Shown here one piece after another: positions 42,077-49,976 of a stretch of 60,816 bases of DNA; within the stretch, counting starts at the first letter, position 1; the number at the start of each line of letters is the position of its first letter. The position numbers were made by a program, and so were the translations under genes. The DNA comes from an uncultured Prevotellaceae bacterium (GTDB lineage: Bacteria > Bacteroidota > Bacteroidia > Bacteroidales > Bacteroidaceae). The DNA is taken from assembly GCA_947167455.1 (NCBI GenBank), contig CAMVIB010000016.1:1-60816 (forward strand), read 5' to 3'. The notes beneath the pieces are model-generated. The model did not search any database. It saw only the letters and a list, made by a program, of their open reading frames with translations, and was not told the DNA's origin.

Positions 42077-44308
42077 CTAGAGCTTAAAATTGCGGAAATA
42101 CTTGTTGTAGAGTTCCTGAGCCACGGCAATCTCGTTGCCGGAGGGCGTGGCGCTGAAGGTGCCGAAGGCGTAGGGCGCTTCGGCTGGGAGGTAGGTGTTG
42201 ATGGCGCCGGAGGTGCCGGTGGCAAACGGCCATTCGTAGTCCTGGAACCAGCTCTGCGACGTGTAGCCGTTATCGAAGAAGGCTTTCCATCGCGGATAAT
42301 AGTAGGATGAGAGCAGGCCTTGCCACTCACGGTTGGCATAGTCGTGGAGACCGCCGTTCTCGCATTGGGCGCGGTCGCCCCATGTGGTGAGCAGCATGCG
42401 TGCGTTCTGCTCATAGAGAGCCTTCTCGGCGACGGTGGTGCCAAGGGCGCGTGCGGCCTCCGTCCATCGGCCCAGACGCAGCTCACGGCGCGTGCCGACG
42501 AGGCGGTCCTGGTCGAAGATGAGCTCCAGGAAGCGGTCTGCCAGCGCCAGACGCTGTGCGCCGGTGGCAGCCTGCACCTGCGCCAGCAATTCCTTGCCGT
42601 AGTCGGCCATGGCCTGCCGGGCCAGGTCGATGAGGTCGTAGCGGTAGTTCTCGTTGTCGGCGAGGGCGTCGCTGACGGAGAGCATCTCATACAGGGCCGT
42701 GCGCACATCGGCGATGTCCCAGTACCACGTGGAGTTGGCCCAGCTGCTCACGGTGCCGGCGGTGAGCGAGGGTCGCATGAGGAACACGCTCTCCGTGGTG
42801 CCTTGCTGCGCGTTGTTGGGACACTGGTATATGCCTGCTGCCAGGCGCGTCCAGGCAGAAAGGACGGTAGCGTAGGCGTCGTCGGAGGGTGTCAGGCCGT
42901 AGCGCATGTGGACGTAGTCGGCCGTCCACGTCTGGCGGGTGTAGTCGGTGGTGGTCCACGGCAGGGCATAGAGCAGGTCGTAGAGCACGGCGTTGTTCTC
43001 TATGCCCTCGGGGATGGCGCCGATGCCCACGAGCTTGTTCGCGGCCTTGCCGTTGCGGGCAGCATAGAAGCAGCTGATGATGCGGTCCAGGCGCCCGAAC
43101 AGACCCACGTTGCCGCCGAAGTTAGATACCTGGCCCCACACCCAGTCATGGTTCTCGCCGCCGGACGTGGTGTGCTGGCCGCTGCACTGGGTGTCGGCAT
43201 ACTGGTCGCCGTGGAGGTCCAGGATGATGAGCCGTCCGCGAGGGATGGCATGTGTGAGCGTGGTAGTGGGGTTGTCCTGCCAGTGCTGCGCCACCCACAC
43301 GGCATCGGCGTCATACGCCTGCAGTGCGTCCCACATGGCAGTGACGGAGGCTGAAGCGCTGGTGACGCCACTTGGCACGCCACCCTCATGGAAGGGGTCG
43401 ATGGCATAGAAATGCGTCGCACAGACGTCGCCGTACAGCGCCTCAAAGGCAGAATAGTAGTTGGCGGCGAACTCCTTCAGCCGCTGGGTGTTGTTGACGA
43501 AATACGGACGGACGAAGGAGCACCAGTTGCCGCCGTTGACGATGTCGGAGGACGTCCATCCCGTGATGGTGGCGGCATCGGCCTGCGAGAGGAAGTCCTT
43601 GGGAATCATGCCCACATAGCCGGGGATGACGGGCGACATGCCGAAGTCCTTCATGCGCCGGAAGATGTTGCGGGCCAGCGTCTGCTGCTGCGCATACCAG
43701 CTCTCGGGCTGCGGACCGCCCCAGGCGGTGAGGTTGTTCATGAAGAACCAGCCGTAGTAGGCGCTGCCCGAGACGAAGGTGTTCACCTCGTCGAGGGTGT
43801 AGCCGTAGGTCTCCATCAGGACATGCTTCCACACGCACTCCATGCCCGTGATGGCCAGCGGCATGTTCACGCCGTGGAGAGCCATCCAGTCCAGCTCACG
43901 CTGCCAGCGCTCCCAGTCCCAGAACGCCATGGAATAGCTGTATGTGCAGAAGTTAAGGTAGTAGCGCCAATCGACGCTGGCAGTGTGCGTCTCCGCTGCA
44001 CACACGGGCAGCGTGGCGGGCAACACACCCGTGGGCGAGTTCCACGAGATGTCGATGCCTGCATAGTGCTGAAGGTACCAGTTGATGCCCGTGGCCACGG
44101 CGATGGCGTCCGAGCCACTGACACTCACGCGCGAACCATCGCAGCCGATGGTGAACTGCTGCTTGGCTTCGCCGGTGATGCTGTATTCAAATTTGGCCGC
44201 ATCGCCATTCGTGGGCAGTATGCGGGCAAGCATGTCGCCAATGGGGTCGGCTGCCATGGGGTATGTCACTCCGAGCGCCAGCATGAGGATTGTCAGTAAC
44301 CGTTTCAT
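42077..44308 (-). CDS. Alpha-N-acetylglucosaminidase, GH89
   Basis: Related to human NAGLU; predicted to release terminal alpha-GlcNAc, as found in gastric mucin or heparan sulfate. 743 residues with a signal peptide (LALGVTYPMAA). Clear blocks: WRYYLNFCTYSYSMAFWDWE, WMALHGVNMPLAITGMECVW, SGSAYYGWFFMNNLTAWGGP, RMKDFGMSPVIPGYVGMIP, THFYAIDPFHEGG, and HDWVWGQVSNFGGNVGLFGR, in the order of the family's N-terminal domain, (beta/alpha)8 barrel and helical C-terminal domain. 40 bp behind gpsA, 84 bp ahead of GH20. Confidence 0.93.
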   Translation of the reverse strand: MKRLLTILMLALGVTYPMAADPIGDMLARILPTNGDAAKFEYSITGEAKQQFTIGCDGSRVSVSGSDAIAVATGINWYLQHYAGIDISWNSPTGVLPATLPVCAAETHTASVDWRYYLNFCTYSYSMAFWDWERWQRELDWMALHGVNMPLAITGMECVWKHVLMETYGYTLDEVNTFVSGSAYYGWFFMNNLTAWGGPQPESWYAQQQTLARNIFRRMKDFGMSPVIPGYVGMIPKDFLSQADAATITGWTSSDIVNGGNWCSFVRPYFVNNTQRLKEFAANYYSAFEALYGDVCATHFYAIDPFHEGGVPSGVTSASASVTAMWDALQAYDADAVWVAQHWQDNPTTTLTHAIPRGRLIILDLHGDQYADTQCSGQHTTSGGENHDWVWGQVSNFGGNVGLFGRLDRIISCFYAARNGKAANKLVGIGAIPEGIENNAVLYDLLYALPWTTTDYTRQTWTADYVHMRYGLTPSDDAYATVLSAWTRLAAGIYQCPNNAQQGTTESVFLMRPSLTAGTVSSWANSTWYWDIADVRTALYEMLSVSDALADNENYRYDLIDLARQAMADYGKELLAQVQAATGAQRLALADRFLELIFDQDRLVGTRRELRLGRWTEAARALGTTVAEKALYEQNARMLLTTWGDRAQCENGGLHDYANREWQGLLSSYYYPRWKAFFDNGYTSQSWFQDYEWPFATGTSGAINTYLPAEAPYAFGTFSATPSGNEIAVAQELYNKYFRNFKL

Positions 44309-44348
44309 TCGTATTATAATTAATGTTTGCGCGCGCGCAAGAATGAGG

Positions 44349-45344
44349 TCATCTGAAACTGTCTGTGAGCAACTTTATCTCTATCGTGGGTGCGATACGC
44401 TCGTAGAGGATGTTATATACGGCATCGAGGATTGGCATGTTCACGTGCAGATGGCGGTTGATGTCCTTCATGCATTTGGTGCCGAAATAGCCCTCGGCAA
44501 TCATCTCCATCTCTATCTGTGCACTCTTCACGCTATAGCCCTGACCTATCATCTGGCCAAAGACACGGTTGCGCGAAAACTGGCTATAGCCTGTCACAAT
44601 GAGGTCGCCCATATAACAGCTCTCGAAGATGCTGCGCTGGATGGGATGCACCGTTGACAGGAAACGGTTCATCTCCTGCAACGCGTTAGCCATGAGCACA
44701 GCCTGAAAGTTGTCGCCGTACTTCAGACCTCGACAGATACCGGCGGCGATGGCATAGACGTTCTTTAGCACGGAGGCGTACTCGATGCCTATCACATCGC
44801 GGGATGTCTTGGTCTTGACGTAGCCTGAAGCCATCATATCAGCAAACTGCTCTGCCTTATCCTCGTCAGAACAGCCCACAGTAAGATATGTCAGGCGACC
44901 CAGCGCCACCTCCTCGGCATGCGACGGCCCGGCGAGCACAGCAAGGTTCTCATCGGGAACATTGTAGGCTTGATGGAAATACTCTGAGACGCAGAGATTC
45001 TCTTCTGGCACAATGCCTTTAATGGCTGTGACGTTGAACTTGTCGCGCAGACGCACCTTGAGCTTCTTAAGGTGGCTCTTGAGGTAGGGCGACGGCGTAA
45101 CCCACAGTAACGTGTCAGAATTGGAGATTACCTCATTGATGTCGGATGAGAAATTAATGCGCTCGATGTCGAAATGCACTCCGGTGAGGTAAGCCGGGTT
45201 GTGGCTCAGGCGCCGGAATTCCTCAATGCGGTCGTCACGGCGCATATACCACCAGATGCTGTCGTTCTTCTCCAGCATCATCTTGGCGATGGCCGTTGCC
45301 CAGCTACCGCTACCGAGGATGGCTATCTTACCTATGCTGTCCAC
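44349..45344 (-). CDS. gpsA: NAD(P)+-dependent glycerol-3-phosphate dehydrogenase
   Basis: Makes sn-glycerol 3-phosphate from dihydroxyacetone phosphate for phospholipids. 331 residues. The cofactor loop is ILGSGSWATAIAKM (GxGxxA at 11-16). LAGPSHAEEVALG, SRDVIGIEYASVLKNVYAIAAGI (catalytic lysine) and GDLIVTGYSQFSRNRVFG are family signatures. It starts 13 nt inside the end of lysS and is coupled to it. gpsA linked to lysS is, as I recall, usual in Bacteroidales. Confidence 0.94.
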   Translation of the reverse strand: MDSIGKIAILGSGSWATAIAKMMLEKNDSIWWYMRRDDRIEEFRRLSHNPAYLTGVHFDIERINFSSDINEVISNSDTLLWVTPSPYLKSHLKKLKVRLRDKFNVTAIKGIVPEENLCVSEYFHQAYNVPDENLAVLAGPSHAEEVALGRLTYLTVGCSDEDKAEQFADMMASGYVKTKTSRDVIGIEYASVLKNVYAIAAGICRGLKYGDNFQAVLMANALQEMNRFLSTVHPIQRSIFESCYMGDLIVTGYSQFSRNRVFGQMIGQGYSVKSAQIEMEMIAEGYFGTKCMKDINRHLHVNMPILDAVYNILYERIAPTIEIKLLTDSFR

Positions 45345-47113
45345 TGTGTTATGGCATCTTGTGACGGACGCTCCACGTCGAGCTTGTATTTCTTTACAAT
45401 CTCAATAATCTGCTGTTGAATCTTCGCAGGAGCCACACCCTTGAGGGTAGAGATGAGGTTATAGCCGGCCTTACGCAAGATTGGTATCATGTCTGCGGGA
45501 ACACCCAGAGCGAGGAAAGCCTCATCCTTGTCGCGAGGAGCCTTCAGCTCGGGCTTCATCTGGGGGAAGAGCATAATCTCGCCGATGGCGAACTTACCCG
45601 TCATGAGCATGGTGAGGCGGTCTATACCGATGCCGATGCCGCTCGTGGGCGGCATACCATATTGAAGGGCACGCAGGAAGTCATGGTCGATGATCATCGC
45701 CTCGTCATCGCCTTTCTCGGCCAGACGCATCTGCTCCTTGAAGCGCCATTCCTGATCGATGGGATCGTTGAGCTCGCTGTATGCATTGGCGAGCTCCTTG
45801 CCGTTGACCATCAGTTCAAAGCGCTCGGTGAGACCTGGCTTTGAGCGATGCATCTTCGTCAGCGGCGACATCTCCACGGGATAGTCGGTGATGAAGGTGG
45901 GCTGGATGAACGTCCCCTCACAGAACTCGCCGAAGAGTTCGTCGATGAGCTTGCCCTTGCCCATCGTCTCATCGACCTCCATGCCCTTGGAGAGGCAGAA
46001 GGCGCGGATCTCGTTCTCGCTCTTGCCATCGCAGTCGAAGCCCGTCTTCTCACGGATGGCATCGAGGATGGGCAGACGACGATAGGGAGCCTTGAAACTG
46101 ATGACGGTGCCGTCAATCTCAACTTCAGGCTTGCCGTTGACGGCGGTGCAGATCTCTTCAAGCATGCGCTCGGTGAACGACATCATCCAGTTGTAGTCCT
46201 TGTAGGATACATAGAGCTCCATGCAGGTGAACTCGGGGTTGTGGGTCTTGTCCATGCCCTCGTTGCGGAAGTTCTTGCCCATCTCATAGACGCCCTCGAA
46301 GCCGCCTACAATGAGACGTTTCAGATAAAGCTCCGTGGCGATGCGCATGTACATATCCTGATTCAAGGCATTGAAATGGGTGATGAACGGACGGGCCGAT
46401 GCCCCTCCGGCGATACTCTGCAGTATAGGTGTCTCCACCTCTGTGTAGCCTGCTTCATCGAGGATGCGACGCATGGTGCGGACAATGATGGCACGCTTCT
46501 CAAAGGTCTCCTTCACACCGGCATTCACCACAAGATCGACATAGCGTTGACGGTAGCGCAGTTCGGGGTCGTCAAACGAGTCATAGACATTACCGTCGGC
46601 ATCGGTCTTGACGACGGGCAGGGGTTTCAGAGACTTGCTCAGTACGGTCATTTCCATCACATGGACGCTAATCTCGCCCGTCTTGGTGCGGAACACATAG
46701 CCCTTAACACCTATGAAATCGCCAAGGTCGAGTAGCTTCTTGAACACAACATTGTACATGTCCTTGTTTTCGCCCGGACAGATGGCATCACGTTGCACAT
46801 AAATCTGAATGCGGCCCTTGGAATCCTGCAACTTGGCAAAACCGGCCTTGCCCATAATACTCTTGCTCATGATGCGCCCGGCGATGCTCACCAGAGGGCT
46901 GTTCTCGGCTGTTGCAGTCTCACGCACATCATTGCCTTCATCGTCCTTACCGACGACGGGAAGGTCAACGAAGTCATTGACAATGTCCGTGCTCCAAGCT
47001 GTCACAGGGAATTCAGCAGCGGGATAAGGCTCAATGCCCATATCGCGCAAAGTTTGCATATTCTGACGGCGAACTATCTCCTGTTCGCTCAACTCCAATA
47101 CTTTCAAGTCCAT
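45332..47113 (-). CDS. lysS: Lysyl-tRNA synthetase, class II
   Basis: 593 residues, about 90 longer than E. coli LysS because of a C-terminal helical extension (DMIPILRKAGYNLISTLKGV ... QQQIIEIVKKYKLDV) that resembles a helix-hairpin-helix. The N-terminal OB-fold anticodon-binding domain spans about 65-180. Class II motifs: motif 2 GKNFRNEGMDKTHNPEFTCM and motif 3 GIGIGIDRLTMLMTG. It heads a long same-strand run (lysS, gpsA, GH89, GH20, pgi, HAD) with gaps of 84 bp or less, probably one operon. A promoter box lies about 145 bp upstream. Confidence 0.96.
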   Translation of the reverse strand: MDLKVLELSEQEIVRRQNMQTLRDMGIEPYPAAEFPVTAWSTDIVNDFVDLPVVGKDDEGNDVRETATAENSPLVSIAGRIMSKSIMGKAGFAKLQDSKGRIQIYVQRDAICPGENKDMYNVVFKKLLDLGDFIGVKGYVFRTKTGEISVHVMEMTVLSKSLKPLPVVKTDADGNVYDSFDDPELRYRQRYVDLVVNAGVKETFEKRAIIVRTMRRILDEAGYTEVETPILQSIAGGASARPFITHFNALNQDMYMRIATELYLKRLIVGGFEGVYEMGKNFRNEGMDKTHNPEFTCMELYVSYKDYNWMMSFTERMLEEICTAVNGKPEVEIDGTVISFKAPYRRLPILDAIREKTGFDCDGKSENEIRAFCLSKGMEVDETMGKGKLIDELFGEFCEGTFIQPTFITDYPVEMSPLTKMHRSKPGLTERFELMVNGKELANAYSELNDPIDQEWRFKEQMRLAEKGDDEAMIIDHDFLRALQYGMPPTSGIGIGIDRLTMLMTGKFAIGEIMLFPQMKPELKAPRDKDEAFLALGVPADMIPILRKAGYNLISTLKGVAPAKIQQQIIEIVKKYKLDVERPSQDAITQWTA

Positions 47114-47257
47114 AATTAAATATTTCTTTTTCGTGTTTTTTTACTACAATCTGCCATTCGCAGAAATCGTGAAGGTCTCATCACAACGCCACATGCGGTT
47201 TAGCATGTTAAGGGGTAGAGAGCATCATCGGCTGCGTCCAGCTAAGCTTTTGCGGTG

Positions 47258-47265
47258 CAAAGATA
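47258..47265 (-). promoter_or_regulatory. -7 box of the lysS operon
   Basis: Minus-strand TATCTTTG, about 145 bp before the lysS start. A possible TTTG lies only 14 bp further up, so the match is partial. Confidence 0.45.
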
Positions 47266-47427
47266 CATATTAATACTGACAAAGCATTAGTTTTCCTCAA
47301 GGATTCGTTTCTCTTTAAGAAACTTTATGAGACTGTGCTTACGCTGTGCCGGTCTTACAGCACGACTCTCACCCGCAACGGGTGGCGCAGCATGGCTTTC
47401 GGTGAAGTTTATTGATGAAACGTCCCT

Positions 47428-47660
47428 TTAAGGTGCGTTCTACAAATTAGCTTTGGATTGCTCATAGGCTTTTTCGAGCAGGTTGGACTTCAAGCCCGCC
47501 GAAGCGTAGCGGGCTACGGTTCTTCGCGCTCGACCTTTGGTCGCTTTGCACAGCAAAGAAGTGTCGAAGCGACCAAAGGTCGAGCGCAAGGGGTTGGAGG
47601 CAAAGATGCCGAAACCTCGTGCGAGGTGAGTGGAATAAAGCTTGCTTTAATCCCCGAGCC
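47428..47660. repeat. Cluster of dispersed repeats between lysS and rhaA
   Basis: Contains copy C of the short motif (AAGGTGCGTTCTACAAATTA, 47428-47456), copy 3 of repeat family 2 (47451-47517), a perfect 21-bp inverted repeat (arms 47526-47546 and 47567-47587, GCGCTCGACCTTTGGTCGCT...) and GAGTGGAATAAAGCTTGCTT (47628-47653), which matches 22393. The 819-bp gap holds no gene that I can support. Confidence 0.75.
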
Positions 47661-47801
47661 GAGGCCGAGATTATCCAAAAGAGGCAAGAGCAAACAAAGA
47701 TAATTCAAAGAGAATTTATTAAAACATACCTTAAGAAAGACCTTAACAAAAAGCTCACAATTTAGGTCAAAAAACATAGCCCTACTTACGCGAAAATGCA
47801 T

Positions 47802-47809
47802 TATCTTTG
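47802..47809 (+). promoter_or_regulatory. -7 box of rhaA
   Basis: TATCTTTG, 124 bp before the rhaA start; no clear -33 element. The AT-rich leader between them may hold a regulator site, but none is recognisable. Confidence 0.5.
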
Positions 47810-47932
47810 TCGCCGGATATCAAGATGTATGCTCTGCACAGCCGCCATCATCTCAACAAATCAGTAGGTATCTCACCTGACTTCCACCTGTCTCAATCAA
47901 TATCTTTATAAACTCACAAAAACATCAAGAAC

Positions 47933-49183
47933 ATGAAAGAGCAACTTATTCAGCAGTCCTACGAGATTGCACGTGAACGCTATGCTGCCATCGGCGTTGA
48001 TACCGACAAGGCTATCACCGAACTGGAAAAGACACAGATTTCCCTGCACTGCTGGCAGACGGATGATGTCGTAGGCTTCGAACGCAACGATGCCCTCAGC
48101 GGCGGCATACAGACCACTGGCAACTACCCCGGACGTGCCCGCAACATCGATGAGGTGCGCAAGGACATCGAATTCGTGAAGACGTTGCTGGCAGGCAACC
48201 ATCGTCTGAATCTGCATGAGATCTACGGCGACTTCGGCGGCAAGTTTGTGGATCGCGACCAAGTGGAAGTTAAGCACTTCGAGAGTTGGATGCAGTGGGC
48301 CAAAGAGAACAACATGAAGCTGGATTTCAACTCTACCAGCTTCTCACACCCCAAGAGCGGCGAGCTCACCCTCTCCAACCCCGACCCCGCCATCCGCGAG
48401 TTCTGGATTGAGCATACAAAGCGTTGCCGTCGCATAGCCGATGCCATGGGCAAAGCCCAAGGCGACCCCTGCATCATGAACATCTGGGTGCACGACGGCT
48501 CTAAGGACCTCACCGTACAGCGCAAGAAGTATCGTGAGATTCTCGTCGACAGCCTCGACAAGATTATGGAAGAAGACCTGCCCGACATGAAGGCTTGCTT
48601 CGAGGCCAAGCTCTTCGGCATCGGACTCGAGAGTTACACCGTGGGTAGCCACGACTTCTACACTGCCTACTGCGCCACCCGCAAGCAGATGTACACCCTC
48701 GACACGGGTCACTACGAACAGACGGAGAACGTCTCCGACTTCGTATCAACTTTGTTGATGTACGTGCCGGAACTGATGTTGCATGTCAGCCGCCCCGTGC
48801 GTTGGGACAGCGACCACGTGACCATCATGAACGACCAGACACTCGATCTCTTCAAGGAACTCGTGCGTGCCGACGGCCTCCATCGTGCACACATCGGCCT
48901 CGACTACTTCGACGCCAGTATCAACCGTATCGGCGCTTACATCGTCGGCACTCGTGCCACACAGAAGTGTGTGCTCCAAGCCCTGCTTGAGCCCCTTGCC
49001 AAACTGCGTGACTACGAAGACAACGGACAATACTTCGAGCGCCTCGCCCTCCTCGAAGAAGCCAAGTCGCTACCCTTCGGCGCCGTCTTCGACTACTTCA
49101 ACCTCAAGAACGGCGTGCCCGTGGGCGAGGAATTCATCCCCGCCATTCAGGAGTACGAGAAGAACGTGACCAGCAAGCGATAA
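47933..49183 (+). CDS. rhaA: L-rhamnose isomerase
   Basis: Interconverts L-rhamnose and L-rhamnulose, the step before RhaB. 416 residues, near the usual 418. Recognised from the start (KEQLIQQSYEIARERYAAIGVDTDKA), ISLHCWQTDDVVGFE, the metal-site segment IWVHDGSKDLTVQRKKYREIL, KLFGIGLESYTVGSHDFY, TLDTGHYEQTENVSDFVSTLL and LHVSRPVRWDSDHVTIMND with its His/Asp ligands. No transporter, regulator or aldolase gene is adjacent; rhaB is at 29.8 kb. The MFS gene at 55.2 kb could serve, but nothing shows it. Confidence 0.95.
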   Translation: MKEQLIQQSYEIARERYAAIGVDTDKAITELEKTQISLHCWQTDDVVGFERNDALSGGIQTTGNYPGRARNIDEVRKDIEFVKTLLAGNHRLNLHEIYGDFGGKFVDRDQVEVKHFESWMQWAKENNMKLDFNSTSFSHPKSGELTLSNPDPAIREFWIEHTKRCRRIADAMGKAQGDPCIMNIWVHDGSKDLTVQRKKYREILVDSLDKIMEEDLPDMKACFEAKLFGIGLESYTVGSHDFYTAYCATRKQMYTLDTGHYEQTENVSDFVSTLLMYVPELMLHVSRPVRWDSDHVTIMNDQTLDLFKELVRADGLHRAHIGLDYFDASINRIGAYIVGTRATQKCVLQALLEPLAKLRDYEDNGQYFERLALLEEAKSLPFGAVFDYFNLKNGVPVGEEFIPAIQEYEKNVTSKR

Positions 49184-49196
49184 GCTAGCCCACTGC

Positions 49197-49249
49197 CCCC
49201 CTTCACCTTCGCCATATACGACCTCACGTGTATGGGAACGGAGAAGGGG
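49197..49249 (+). terminator. Hairpin downstream of rhaA
   Basis: CCCCTTC...GAAGGGG with an inner CATATAC...GTGTATG stem, beginning 14 bp past the rhaA stop and followed by TTATACAGTTTT. Probable terminator. Confidence 0.6.
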
Positions 49250-49289
49250 TTATACAGTTTTACATGTCCACTACGCAAGCTATATATAT

Positions 49290-49897
49290 ATGGACGATAG
49301 TATTCGCGAAAGTCTCATCACCAAGTGTCAGCAACTGTCCGAGGGATGGAATGCCCGCGCCCTGAATGTGCTGGCATGGCTGACGAAAGACGTCGAAGGA
49401 AGACTGCTACCGCTCATCAATGGTGCAACCGACGTGCGGCGGACACCCAACTGTGGTCCGCAAACATCAATTCTGATTGAAGAGATGCTCACAAGACTAC
49501 GCCCCTATTATGACCGACTCATGCAAATGGACGGCAGCGACGAGTCAGATGACAGCTTGCTCTATGTGCAATTTGGGGCACCACAGTTCCGTTTTCCCAC
49601 ATATAGCTATCACATGGAACGTCGCATCCAATCCACCTTCGAAAAGATGGTGGATTCTGTATGCAACGCACGGGCAAAGCGCCTCATACGTAAGCACTTC
49701 AAGCAGTACCGCGATACAGAGCCTTACCTGAACGATGCCACTCCCATCTAGGGCCTCTACTTTCGAAATGGTATCGCGAGACACGAAACAAACTGGACCA
49801 GCTGGATGAATTCCGCAGATACCACTTCGGGCGCATCGGGCAGCAACCACCCGCCAAGCCCCACCAGCAACTTTCCTTCGACTTTGGCGAAGAGTGA
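49290..49897 (+). pseudogene. Deletion remnant of the 752-aa cassette gene (left copy)
   Basis: The first 152 codons (MDDSIRESLITKCQQLSEGW...) align with residues 1-155 of the 752-aa protein at 57507-59765. Directly after a stop, in another frame, the last part returns (LSKWYRETRNKLDQLDEFRR ... HQQLSFDFGEE) and aligns with residues about 705-748. About 550 codons are gone and the frame is broken at the joint. A truncated 153-residue product could still be made. It is the left partner of the reciprocal decay described in the findings. Confidence 0.88.
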
Positions 49898-49976
49898 ATG
49901 CGTAAAGATAGCAATGGCCATCTCCACAAGGTTTCATGTAGGGCGTTGATATAAAATGAAAAAGACAAATTGAATC

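Noticed and set aside
42320..44299. Long plus-strand open frames opposite GH89
   Set aside because: They overlap the full GH89 gene, lack start signals and show no motifs.
47114..47932. Hidden gene in the 819-bp gap before rhaA
   Set aside because: Short frames there are made of dispersed palindromic repeats and have no coding signature.
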